Assembly: GCA_947463915.1 (NCBI GenBank)
Contig: CANHVO010000006.1
Span: forward strand, 1 to 62,447
Length of the DNA stretch: 62,447 nucleotides
Direction: 5' to 3'
Source: Planctomycetaceae bacterium
GTDB lineage: Bacteria > Planctomycetota > Planctomycetia > Pirellulales > Pirellulaceae
Part shown: piece by piece, positions 35,117 through 42,777 of the stretch
How the letters are laid out: each line of letters opens with the position of its first letter
Numbering within the stretch: position 1 is the first letter of the stretch
Translations under genes and position numbers: made by a program
Notes under the pieces: generated by a model
Seen by the model: only the letters and a program-made list of their open reading frames with translations
Told to the model about the DNA's origin: nothing
Database searches by the model: none

Positions 35117-35389
35117 TTACTCTTTCATTTCGGGAAACGTAAATGAACGACCACAACAGGCACACGAGTCCTTGACCCAACCTTTGCCGAGCCATGCATT
35201 GCAAAAGGGACATCGCCAAACAAAGCGAGCGATGATGGAACACACGATGGTGGCTGCAATCATCGAATAAAAGTTTCGATCCGACTTCTCACCGCTCAAC
35301 AGTAGTGAAGAGGCCACGAACCAAGAAAGGGTCAAAGCAACGACGACCAGCATTATCTTGCGACGAGAATCGATATGTGATTTTTGCAT
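35117..35389 (-). CDS. Small membrane protein with a four-cysteine zinc-ribbon-like tail
   Basis: 90 residues. Two hydrophobic segments (about 12-33 and 42-57) are followed by CPFCNAWLGKGWVKDSCACC, a CxxC...CxCC arrangement that could bind zinc. No family recognised. It ends 8 bp before the truncated exonuclease start, so they were probably one transcription unit. Confidence 0.55.
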   Translation of the reverse strand: MQKSHIDSRRKIMLVVVALTLSWFVASSLLLSGEKSDRNFYSMIAATIVCSIIARFVWRCPFCNAWLGKGWVKDSCACCGRSFTFPEMKE

Positions 35390-35407
35390 TGGGAAGTCTC
35401 AATGTGC

Positions 35408-36208
35408 TTACTGCTTATCCGATTCGAAGCCAGAGTGGCGTGTCCAGCGTCGCAAGAGCGTTGCGCTCAATAGATTGACCAGCCCGAAGAGAATGATTCC
35501 GAGGCAAGTGCATGCCATCAACGCGGCAATCAACTCCGCCGTTTTCAGGTTTGCTTGTCGTGACGTCATAATTGTCCCCAGCCCGTCATACTCGCCGCTG
35601 TTGCCGACAAAGAACTCAGCCACAATTGCACCGATGACCGACAAGCCCGAACTGACTCTCAATCCAAGAACCAACTGCGGAATGGCTGCTGGAATGCGAA
35701 GCTTGGTCAGCATTTGCCATCGGGTCGCCGATTGCATTTGAAACAGTTCTCGCAAATTTTCATTGATGGAAAGCAGTCCACTTGTCACGTTGGCGATCAC
35801 GGGAAAGATGCTGATGATGGTTGCTACCAGCACAATGGTTCGGAAATTGTTACCCGACCAGATGATCAATAGCGGAGCTATGGCGACGATGGGTACTGTT
35901 TGCAAAAAAATCACGTAGGGATACAACGCGATCCGCAATAGTGATGACTGACTGAACACAACTGCGATCAAGCTGCCGAAGATCGCACTGCATAGCAGGC
36001 CGACTGCGGCTGCTTGGAGAGTTATCCAACTCGCGTTCAAAAGTACCATTCGTTCTCGCCAAAGCGCGTTTGCAACAGCGATAGGACCCGGCAATATGAT
36101 CGGTGGGATTTTGAAAAGGACGACGACAAAGTGCCAAATGGTCGCAACCAACAGAAAGACAATCACCGGCGCTGGATTGGTCAAGTGTTTTCCGAACGAG
36201 GAGTTCAT
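35408..36208 (-). CDS. ABC transporter permease (nitrate/sulfonate/pyrimidine type)
   Basis: 266 residues, about six membrane helices. The permease EAA-type loop is seen in LFQMQSATRWQMLTKLRIPAAIPQLVLGLR (the region that contacts the ATPase), followed by SGLSVIGAIVAEFFVG, typical of the SsuC/TauC/ThiX group. Its start overlaps the stop of the ATPase gene by four bases, so the two are co-translated. No substrate-binding protein gene is next to them, which leaves the cargo (sulfonate, taurine, thiamine precursor or other) open. Confidence 0.9.
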   Translation of the reverse strand: MNSSFGKHLTNPAPVIVFLLVATIWHFVVVLFKIPPIILPGPIAVANALWRERMVLLNASWITLQAAAVGLLCSAIFGSLIAVVFSQSSLLRIALYPYVIFLQTVPIVAIAPLLIIWSGNNFRTIVLVATIISIFPVIANVTSGLLSINENLRELFQMQSATRWQMLTKLRIPAAIPQLVLGLRVSSGLSVIGAIVAEFFVGNSGEYDGLGTIMTSRQANLKTAELIAALMACTCLGIILFGLVNLLSATLLRRWTRHSGFESDKQ

Positions 36209-37029
36209 GAGTGACCTCTCGCAAGCGACGTGGCAACTTGACCGTAGTAAGCAGCAAACTCGGGTGTGCTTCTCAAGCTCGCTTGGCGGGGAAACGCAAA
36301 CGGTACCTTCAGCCGTTCAGCAATGCGGCCTTGGCTCATGACCGCGATCGCATCGCTCAAGTAAATTGCTTCGGAGATGTTGTGGGTCACAAACAGCATG
36401 GTGCATTTTTGTTCCGAAGCGATGGTGAGCAGCAAGTCGTTGAGCTTTGATCGCAACATATCATCCAAAGCCGCAAACGGCTCGTCTAATAACAAAATGG
36501 TCGGTCGGGTCGACATGGCTCGAGCAATGGACGCACGCATTTTCATTCCACCTGAAAGTTGCGACGGAAACTTGCCCCAATCCGATTTTTGAAAACCAAC
36601 GAGGCCGAGAAGATGCTCGACCAAATCTTTCACGTTTGTTTGTTGTTGCACGCCTCTGAGTTGTGACGGAAGCATGACGTTTTGCCAAACCGTTCGCCAT
36701 GGCAAGAGGGCTGGTTCTTGAAAGACAAAGGACATTTTCTCTCGTGAACTACGGGGCATTTGACGTGCAACCTTTGCTCCGTCGACGATGACGCTCCCCT
36801 GGTCGGCTGCGATCAAACCGGCGATGACTCGCAATAACGTGCTTTTGCCGCAGCCGCTTGGACCGAGCAGCGACACAATTTGGCCTTGGTGAACTTCGAG
36901 ACTAAGGTCGTTAAGGACTGATTGGACGTTACCCTTTGTGCCAAACGCGAGCCGAACTGCGTTGCAGGAAATGATTGGCTGCTCTGATTCCGCGATCGGA
37001 CTGTTTGCTTCGAGGAGCGTTGGCCCCAT
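36205..37029 (-). CDS. ABC transporter ATP-binding protein (SsuB/TauB-like)
   Basis: 274 residues with all ABC ATPase motifs: Walker A GPSGCGKST, Q-loop FVFQEPALLPWRTVWQN, signature LSGGMKMR, Walker B ILLLDEPFAALD and H-loop FVTHNISEA. The Q-loop PALLPWRTVWQNV is characteristic of the nitrate/sulfonate/taurine importer group. It powers the permease encoded just downstream. The upstream gap (37030-37280) is occupied by a tandem repeat that also overlaps the pterin dehydratase gene. Confidence 0.93.
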   Translation of the reverse strand: MGPTLLEANSPIAESEQPIISCNAVRLAFGTKGNVQSVLNDLSLEVHQGQIVSLLGPSGCGKSTLLRVIAGLIAADQGSVIVDGAKVARQMPRSSREKMSFVFQEPALLPWRTVWQNVMLPSQLRGVQQQTNVKDLVEHLLGLVGFQKSDWGKFPSQLSGGMKMRASIARAMSTRPTILLLDEPFAALDDMLRSKLNDLLLTIASEQKCTMLFVTHNISEAIYLSDAIAVMSQGRIAERLKVPFAFPRQASLRSTPEFAAYYGQVATSLARGHS

Positions 37030-37088
37030 TCGTTTAGCTTTCTAGCATGTTGTGATTGGTTGGTTTGTTTGGCAGGGATTTCTAACAA

Positions 37089-37328
37089 GTCACCCTCCCT
37101 CTGGGAGGGTCGGCCAGAGGCCGGGGAGGGTGAACAGACTCGTGCAATTGTAGCTGGCACTTCACCCTCCCCTCGCTTCGCTCGACCCTCCCAGGGGGAG
37201 GGTGACTATGGAATCGATTCCTCCGGGAGGGTCGGCCATAGGCCAGGGGTGAACTGACTTGTGCAATTGCGGTTGGCACTTCACCCTCCCCTCGCTTCGC
37301 TCGACCCTCCCGGAGGGAGGGTGACTAT
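37089..37328. repeat. About two copies of a ~120-bp tandem repeat overlapping a gene end
   Basis: Blocks such as CACTTCACCCTCCC-CTCGCTTCGCTCGACCC recur with a 119-bp offset (37158 and 37277), and GGGAGGGTCGGCC with a 122-bp offset. Each copy is made of GGGAGGG/CCCTCCC inverted segments and ends with GTGACTATGGAATCGATT. That last segment is also the 3' coding part of the pterin dehydratase gene, whose stop lies at 37281 inside the repeat. Confidence 0.85.
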
Positions 37329-37667
37329 GGAATCGATTTTGGATGCCAGGATAAAGTCATTTTCGCTGAGGCCATCGATGGCGTGCGTTGAAATCGCAAT
37401 CTCAAGGTTTCGATAGCCCGTCAAATGGAGGTCGGGATGGTGCGCTTCCGACTCCGCAAGCTCAGCAATTTTGTTGATGCAGGAAACCGCTTGGACAAAA
37501 TTTTTGAAGACGAGTTTCCTATGAATCCATTTTCCGTCCAAGCTTAGGTGCCAATTCGGCAGGAGGGCCAGTTGGTTTCGAGAATGCTCGAGCGTACAGG
37601 CTTCCACGCCCCCTTCGCAGGGCAAGCACTTTTTGGAAATCAATTCGTCTGCCGGTACAATTTGCAT
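37281..37667 (-). CDS. Pterin-4a-carbinolamine dehydratase-like protein with repeat-derived tail
   Basis: 128 residues. EAHHPDLHLTGYRNLEIAIS and THAIDGLSENDFILASKID are the family hallmarks, including the HHP catalytic motif. The enzyme dehydrates 4a-hydroxytetrahydropterin after aromatic amino acid hydroxylation; related proteins assist molybdopterin or act as cofactor-recycling enzymes. Family members are about 95-110 residues and end close to the AAKID-like segment. Here the tail SIVTLPPGGSSEARGG is coded by a tandem GC-rich repeat. An extra N-terminal part has two cysteines (KKCLPCEGG). No pterin-dependent hydroxylase gene is nearby. Confidence 0.88.
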   Translation of the reverse strand: MQIVPADELISKKCLPCEGGVEACTLEHSRNQLALLPNWHLSLDGKWIHRKLVFKNFVQAVSCINKIAELAESEAHHPDLHLTGYRNLEIAISTHAIDGLSENDFILASKIDSIVTLPPGGSSEARGG

Positions 37668-37814
37668 GGTTCGTTCGCTCGTTTTGTGTCGTAAAGTCTA
37701 TTCAACAGCGTAAAATGGTAACAGTCAGCTTTGTGTATCCCAACCCGAAGCGTGAGCGAGCGGCCGCTTTAACCTCAATTAGATAGTCCACAGGTCTCAA
37801 ACCGATATCCTGAA

Positions 37815-40211
37815 ATGCTCGATCGTCACATCGCAAACCTAACCATAGATTCTAACGCTAGTTTGCCCAGGGCTCGATTGCGTCTCGTTTCCGTTGTGCT
37901 GTTTTTGATTCATTCTTGCTGCTGGTCAACCACACCGAGCGCTCAGGCAATCGATTGGGCGGCCCGCGACAAAGAGTTTTTTGAGAAAATTCAGCCAATT
38001 TTGAAGGCAGCTTGCTTGGAGTGCCACTCGGGCGCCGAAGCCGACGCTGGTCTCGCTCTCAGCAATTTCAAATCATCGAAAGCGATTCTCAAGGAACGAC
38101 AAACTTGGGAAAAAGTGATCCAACGCCTCGAATTGGAAGACATGCCTCCAAAAGACGCTACGCCACTGGCTAAAGCGGATCGGAAAAAGTTGGTTGATTG
38201 GCTCAAGTCAGCGATCAACGATATCGAATGCGGCCGAACCCCCAATCCTGGAAGCGTCACGCTCAGACGGCTAAACCGAGCGGAGTATCGCAACACTGTT
38301 CGTGATCTGCTTGGCATCGACTATCCGGCAGCGGCGGGTTTTCCTGGGGACGACGTTGGCTATGGTTTTGACAACATCGGTGACGTTCTGACTTTGCCAC
38401 CGTTGTTGATGGAAAAGTACATGACGGCCGCGGAGGAGATTAGCCGGCAAGCGATCATTGCTCCAGAGCCTGGTCCGGTGTTTGAATCGAGTCGCAAACC
38501 CTCACAGCTTTCCGCAGGCAACTCGGGCAAAGCCAACGACAAGAACTTCTCTTTCTACTCCAACGGAAAGATCACCATCGAAGAACAGCTTCCTTGGAAA
38601 GGTTCCTACACGCTGGACCTGGGAATGACGGGCTCGCCAGCCGGAGGCGAATACCCGCGAATGGTCGTTTCGGTCGACGGGAAAAAGGCAAAGGAGTTCG
38701 CTATCCAAACCGAGAACATGACGAATCCCAAAAACTTCGTCGTACCCATTCGGATCGCCAAAGGTGGCAAGCGAACGATCACGCTTGAATTCACAAATGA
38801 CAAAATGATTGAGGCGAAAAACGGAAAGCCAACGGAAGACAGAAACATCGCAATTTACGATCTAAAGATCACGGGACAGAAACCTGCCGATCCGATCCCT
38901 GAATCGCAATTGCCAGAGAGCCACAAGAAAATCGTTAAATCAATGCCGAATGCAACCGTATCTGTTGAGCAAGCGGCGACCGAAGTCCTTCGGCCGCTTG
39001 CCAGCAAAGCGTTTCGCCGAACCGCCACGACTCAAGAAGTAAAGCGATTGGCCGCGTTGGTTAATGATGTTGTTGAGTCCGGTGAATCCTATGAAGGAGG
39101 CCTGCAAGCCGGGCTGCAAGCGATTCTGGTTTCGCCGAGTTTTCTATTTAAAGTCGAAGAGCCTTCGCCTCAAGTCGCTGGCCAGTTTCCATTGTTGACA
39201 GACTTCGAATTAGCCACTCGCCTAAGTTACTTTCTTTGGAGCTCGATGCCGGATCAAGAGCTACTAACCGTCGCACACAAAAAACAATTGCGTGACCCTG
39301 TCGTCTTGAAACAACAGCTTGATCGCATGATCAACCACAAGCGGTCGAGTGCATTCGTTGAGAACTTTGCGGGGCAATGGCTGACACTTCGCAAGCTCGA
39401 TCAATTTGTTCCTAATGCCAACCAGTTTCCACAGTGGAACGAAGAGATTCGTGACTTAACGCGTCGTGAAACGTATTTGTTTTTTGCGAATGTGATGCGT
39501 GAGAACAAGAGCATTATGCGATTGCTCGATGCGGACTACACCTATATGAACGGCAAGCTCGCTAAGTTTTATGGTGTGCCGGGTGTTGAGGGGGACGAGT
39601 TCCGAATGGTTTCGACTAAGGGGCACAAGCGACTTGGGATTTTAACCCACGCATCGATTCTCGCGGTCAACAGCAATCCGACTCGGACGAGCCCTGTCAA
39701 GCGAGGCAAATGGGTATTGGATAACTTGCTTGGAACGCCTCCACCTCCTGCACCAGCCGGCGTGCCAGAATTAGATAAAGCCGAACTGACGGGTACGCTA
39801 CGTCAACGCATGGAGCAGCATCGCGCTGATCCAGCTTGTGCTTCCTGCCACAAATTGATGGACCCGATTGGAATGGCGTTGGAAAACTACGATGCCATTG
39901 GTCGTTGGCGAACCCTCGATTTTGGGCAACCCATTGATACGTCGGGCGAACTGCCAGGTGGCGATAAAATCAAAGGACCCGCCGACTTGATCCGAAACAT
40001 TAGTGGCAAAAACGCCGATAAATTTGCCCGGTGCCTGGCTGAAAAACTGCTAGTGTATGGACTGGGGCGCGGACTCGAATACTACGATCGATGTGCCATC
40101 GACAAAATCCAAGTTGCACTCGTTCAAGACGACTACAAGTTCTCAACTCTCATTTACCAAATCGTGATCAGCGATCCGTTTCAACGCAAAGGAGTTCGCG
40201 ACGAACTATGA
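37815..40211 (+). CDS. DUF1592-type planctomycete cytochrome c protein
   Basis: 798 residues with an exported N-terminus (hydrophobic RLVSVVLFLIHSCCW). A haem-binding CLECH (67-71) lies in a cytochrome-like domain. DUF1587 (VTLRRLNRAEYRNTVRDLLG), a carbohydrate-binding-like middle (about 230-350), DUF1595 and DUF1592 (ATRLSYFLWSSMPDQELL), DUF1588 (RTSPVKRGKWVLDNLLGTPPPP, with CASCHKLMDPIG) and DUF1585 at the end follow in order. This is the full family layout. A DUF1552 gene follows by a four-base overlap. It is likely secreted and bound to haem; the enzyme activity is unknown. Confidence 0.93.
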   Translation: MLDRHIANLTIDSNASLPRARLRLVSVVLFLIHSCCWSTTPSAQAIDWAARDKEFFEKIQPILKAACLECHSGAEADAGLALSNFKSSKAILKERQTWEKVIQRLELEDMPPKDATPLAKADRKKLVDWLKSAINDIECGRTPNPGSVTLRRLNRAEYRNTVRDLLGIDYPAAAGFPGDDVGYGFDNIGDVLTLPPLLMEKYMTAAEEISRQAIIAPEPGPVFESSRKPSQLSAGNSGKANDKNFSFYSNGKITIEEQLPWKGSYTLDLGMTGSPAGGEYPRMVVSVDGKKAKEFAIQTENMTNPKNFVVPIRIAKGGKRTITLEFTNDKMIEAKNGKPTEDRNIAIYDLKITGQKPADPIPESQLPESHKKIVKSMPNATVSVEQAATEVLRPLASKAFRRTATTQEVKRLAALVNDVVESGESYEGGLQAGLQAILVSPSFLFKVEEPSPQVAGQFPLLTDFELATRLSYFLWSSMPDQELLTVAHKKQLRDPVVLKQQLDRMINHKRSSAFVENFAGQWLTLRKLDQFVPNANQFPQWNEEIRDLTRRETYLFFANVMRENKSIMRLLDADYTYMNGKLAKFYGVPGVEGDEFRMVSTKGHKRLGILTHASILAVNSNPTRTSPVKRGKWVLDNLLGTPPPPAPAGVPELDKAELTGTLRQRMEQHRADPACASCHKLMDPIGMALENYDAIGRWRTLDFGQPIDTSGELPGGDKIKGPADLIRNISGKNADKFARCLAEKLLVYGLGRGLEYYDRCAIDKIQVALVQDDYKFSTLIYQIVISDPFQRKGVRDEL

Positions 40212-41551
40212 CCCAACAACGACTATCTCGCCGTACCGTTTTACGTGGCCTCGGCACAGCCATGAGCTTGCCATTGTTGGATGCCATGCTTCCAGTGGGA
40301 CGCGTTGCAGCCGCAGCCCCTTCGGCACCGTTGCGCACCATGTTCTTCATGGTTCCGAACGGTGCTCACATGCCAGCTTGGACGCCGGCTGTCGAGGGTG
40401 CTGGATATGCCCTGTCAGCAACGATGGAGCCATTGGCCAAACATCGGGAATATGTTTCGGTGTTCACGGGGCTAACGTTGGATGGTGCGCGAGCACACGA
40501 GGACGGCGCCGGTGATCATGCTCGTTCTGGAGCTTCGTTTTTAACTGGTGCGCATCCAAAGAAGACGAACGGTGCCGACATCAAGAATAGTATTTCGGTC
40601 GACCAAGTGGCCGCTCAAGTCATCGGTTCGAAGACTCGATTTGCATCTTTGGAAATGGGACTTGAGGGGTCCGCTCAAGCTGGGAATTGCGATAGTGGAT
40701 ACTCGTGTGCGTATTCAAGCAACTTGGCCTGGCGAAACGAAAACAGTCCGTTGGCCAAAGAAAACGATCCGTCCGCGGTCTTCGATCGGTTGTTCGGCAA
40801 TGGAGACAATGTTAGCGAAGGAAAGAACCGAGCCGCGCGTGTAGAGCGACGCAAGAGCGTTTTGGACTTCGTTCAAGAAGATGCCGGCGCATTGCAGAAG
40901 AAACTTGGTATTGCCGATAAGCGAAAGCTCGACGAATACCTGTACGCGGTGCGCGAAGTTGAGAATCGGTTGGTCAACTCGGACAAGCTGCGAGTGGGTG
41001 AAGACGGCATCCCCAACTTCCCAAGACCTGCAGGTGTACCACGCGACTGGAGCGAGCACTGCAAATTGATGTTGGACATGGCGGCCATTGCCATTCGAAG
41101 CGATTCGACGCGAGTGTTGACGTTCATGATGGCGAACGAAGGCAACAACCGAGGCTATCCAGAGATCGGGGCTCCCGAGGGGCACCATGACTTGTCGCAC
41201 CACGGCAAGAGCGAAGAGAAACAAGCCAAAGTGCAAAAGATCAATTTGTTCCACATGCAGCACTTCGCCTATTTGCTAGACCATTTTGCCAACGTCGAAG
41301 AGGGTGGTGGCAAGTTGCTAGACAACTGCATGATTATCTACGGAAGTGGTATCTCGGATGGGGATCGGCACAACCACGACGATCTTCCGATCATCATGGC
41401 CGGCAAGGCGGGTGGCAAAATCAAAAAGGCATCGCACTGGCGATTTCCAAAAGACACCCCGCTATGTGATCTCTATTTGTGGATGCTCAATCAAGTCGGA
41501 GTTAAAGCGGATAGCTTCGGCGACAGCAAAGGTGTGCTGAAGTTTTCTTGA
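40208..41551 (+). CDS. DUF1552 protein with Tat-type signal
   Basis: 447 residues from ATG 40208, which overlaps the previous stop (ATGA). An in-frame ATG at 40091 lies inside the upstream gene and is rejected. The N-terminus is a twin-arginine signal (SRRTVLRGLGTAMSLPLLDA). The rest matches DUF1552: FMVPNGAHMPAWTP, LTGAHPKKTNGADIKNSISVD, SEHCKLMLDMAAIAIRSDSTRV and NCMIIYGSGISDGDRHNHDDLP, which resembles the metal-binding part of DUF1501/sulfatase-like proteins. It is the constant partner of DUF1592-type cytochromes. The role is unknown. Confidence 0.93.
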   Translation: MTQQRLSRRTVLRGLGTAMSLPLLDAMLPVGRVAAAAPSAPLRTMFFMVPNGAHMPAWTPAVEGAGYALSATMEPLAKHREYVSVFTGLTLDGARAHEDGAGDHARSGASFLTGAHPKKTNGADIKNSISVDQVAAQVIGSKTRFASLEMGLEGSAQAGNCDSGYSCAYSSNLAWRNENSPLAKENDPSAVFDRLFGNGDNVSEGKNRAARVERRKSVLDFVQEDAGALQKKLGIADKRKLDEYLYAVREVENRLVNSDKLRVGEDGIPNFPRPAGVPRDWSEHCKLMLDMAAIAIRSDSTRVLTFMMANEGNNRGYPEIGAPEGHHDLSHHGKSEEKQAKVQKINLFHMQHFAYLLDHFANVEEGGGKLLDNCMIIYGSGISDGDRHNHDDLPIIMAGKAGGKIKKASHWRFPKDTPLCDLYLWMLNQVGVKADSFGDSKGVLKFS

Positions 41552-41568
41552 TGGAATAACACGCTGGT

Positions 41569-41737
41569 TCCTAGGCTCTGCCTGGGCAGATACTCCACCG
41601 GAGGCTCAGCCTCGCAGCTTTTTGTCTTTACTCCCCTGTCCCTTTAGGGGAAAGCTGTGAAGCATTTTGTAGCGAAAGTCGTCAAGAGTTTCGGTCGCTT
41701 AGGCTATGCTACCGAAAGTCTTGACGACTTTCGCTAC
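41569..41737. repeat. Two hairpin elements in a 366-bp gap
   Basis: First, CCTAGGCTCTGCCTGGG (41569-41585) and GGAGGCTCAGCCTCG (41602-41616) followed by TTTTT (41621-41625), which could act as a terminator for the DUF1552 operon. Second, copy 2 of the GTAGCGAAAGTCGTCAAG family: GAAGCATTTT (41659-41668), left arm 41669-41694, right arm 41712-41737. The rest of 41552-41947 has no supported gene. Confidence 0.75.
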
Positions 41738-41947
41738 ACGACAGGGAAACGCATGGGATTGTCGCGGCTGCGACCAACGATGAGGGGCGAAGAAGACGAT
41801 TGTAGGGAAAAAGACGCTGATTATTTCAATTACGCAACTCTCGCACGCGCTCCGAACTCGCGAATCCCTGCCCTCCGATTAAGCTAAAATCCGTTCGTTT
41901 CTGAATATGTTGATTGCGTGCATTTGGAACTGTTTCGTACCCAAGTT

Positions 41948-42754
41948 ATGATCGATCTCGGCAAAAAGAATCTTCTGGGCGTAAACATCAACGCGATCGA
42001 CTACGAAGCCGCGGTGGGGCAGTTCGTTGACTCGGCAAAGCAATCCAGGCGTCTCACGGTTACTGCCTTGGCCGTTCATGGCGTGATGACAGGGGCATTG
42101 GATTCAGAGCATCGCCACCGACTGAACAGCCTTGATCTCGTCGTGCCTGATGGAATGCCCGTGAAATGGTGCGTGAATTTGCTCCACAAGGCTGGCCTAG
42201 AGGATCGGGTCTACGGTCCAAACTTAATGCTCAAAGTATGCGAAGCTGCCGCAAACGAAGGCTTGCCGCTGTATTTCTTTGGTACTCAAAGCGAAACGCT
42301 TGAAAAGTTGATTGGCAACCTTAAGGCCAAGTTTCCCAACATCCTCATCGCCGGTTGCGAGCCATCTCAGTTCCGAAAGCTCAACGAGGCCGAGAACGCG
42401 GAGATGGTTCAGCGAATCAAGGCCAGCGGAGCCAAAATCACGTTTGTCGGGTTAGGGTGCCCACGCCAAGAAATTTGGGCCTATGAACTTGGCGATCAAT
42501 TGAACATGCCGGTCTTTGCCGTTGGTGCGGCATTCCCTTTCCACGCTGGCACGCTTCCGCAAGCTCCAGCCTGGATGCAAAACAATGGCCTTGAGTGGTT
42601 GTTTCGACTGATGTCGGAACCGCGAAGACTATGGAGACGATACCTGTATCTCAACCCGGCGTATCTTACATTGGTAGGACTCCAGTTTTTGAAACTTCGT
42701 ACCGTTGATCCCACGTCAACGAAAGAACCGACTGAGAAACATCGTTTCGGATAG
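41948..42754 (+). CDS. WecG/TagA/CpsF-family glycosyltransferase
   Basis: 268 residues from ATG 41948; an in-frame GTG at 41918 would add ten residues. The family transfers a sugar, usually N-acetylmannosamine or its acid, onto a lipid-linked first sugar during teichoic acid, enterobacterial common antigen or capsule synthesis, at the inner face of the membrane. Signature parts are LVVPDGMPVKW, RVYGPNLMLKVCE, LPLYFFGTQ, FVGLGCPRQEIW and AFPFHAGTLPQAPAWMQNNGLEWLFRL. It converges with the dockerin protein gene with only 23 bp between stops. It stands alone here rather than in a polysaccharide cluster. Confidence 0.9.
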   Translation: MIDLGKKNLLGVNINAIDYEAAVGQFVDSAKQSRRLTVTALAVHGVMTGALDSEHRHRLNSLDLVVPDGMPVKWCVNLLHKAGLEDRVYGPNLMLKVCEAAANEGLPLYFFGTQSETLEKLIGNLKAKFPNILIAGCEPSQFRKLNEAENAEMVQRIKASGAKITFVGLGCPRQEIWAYELGDQLNMPVFAVGAAFPFHAGTLPQAPAWMQNNGLEWLFRLMSEPRRLWRRYLYLNPAYLTLVGLQFLKLRTVDPTSTKEPTEKHRFG

Positions 42755-42777
42755 TCGATCCGTACTTCAATTTCACA

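Noticed and set aside
41657-41887. A 76-codon plus-strand frame
   Set aside because: Its first third is the GTAGCGAAAGTCGTC palindrome, and there is no family match.
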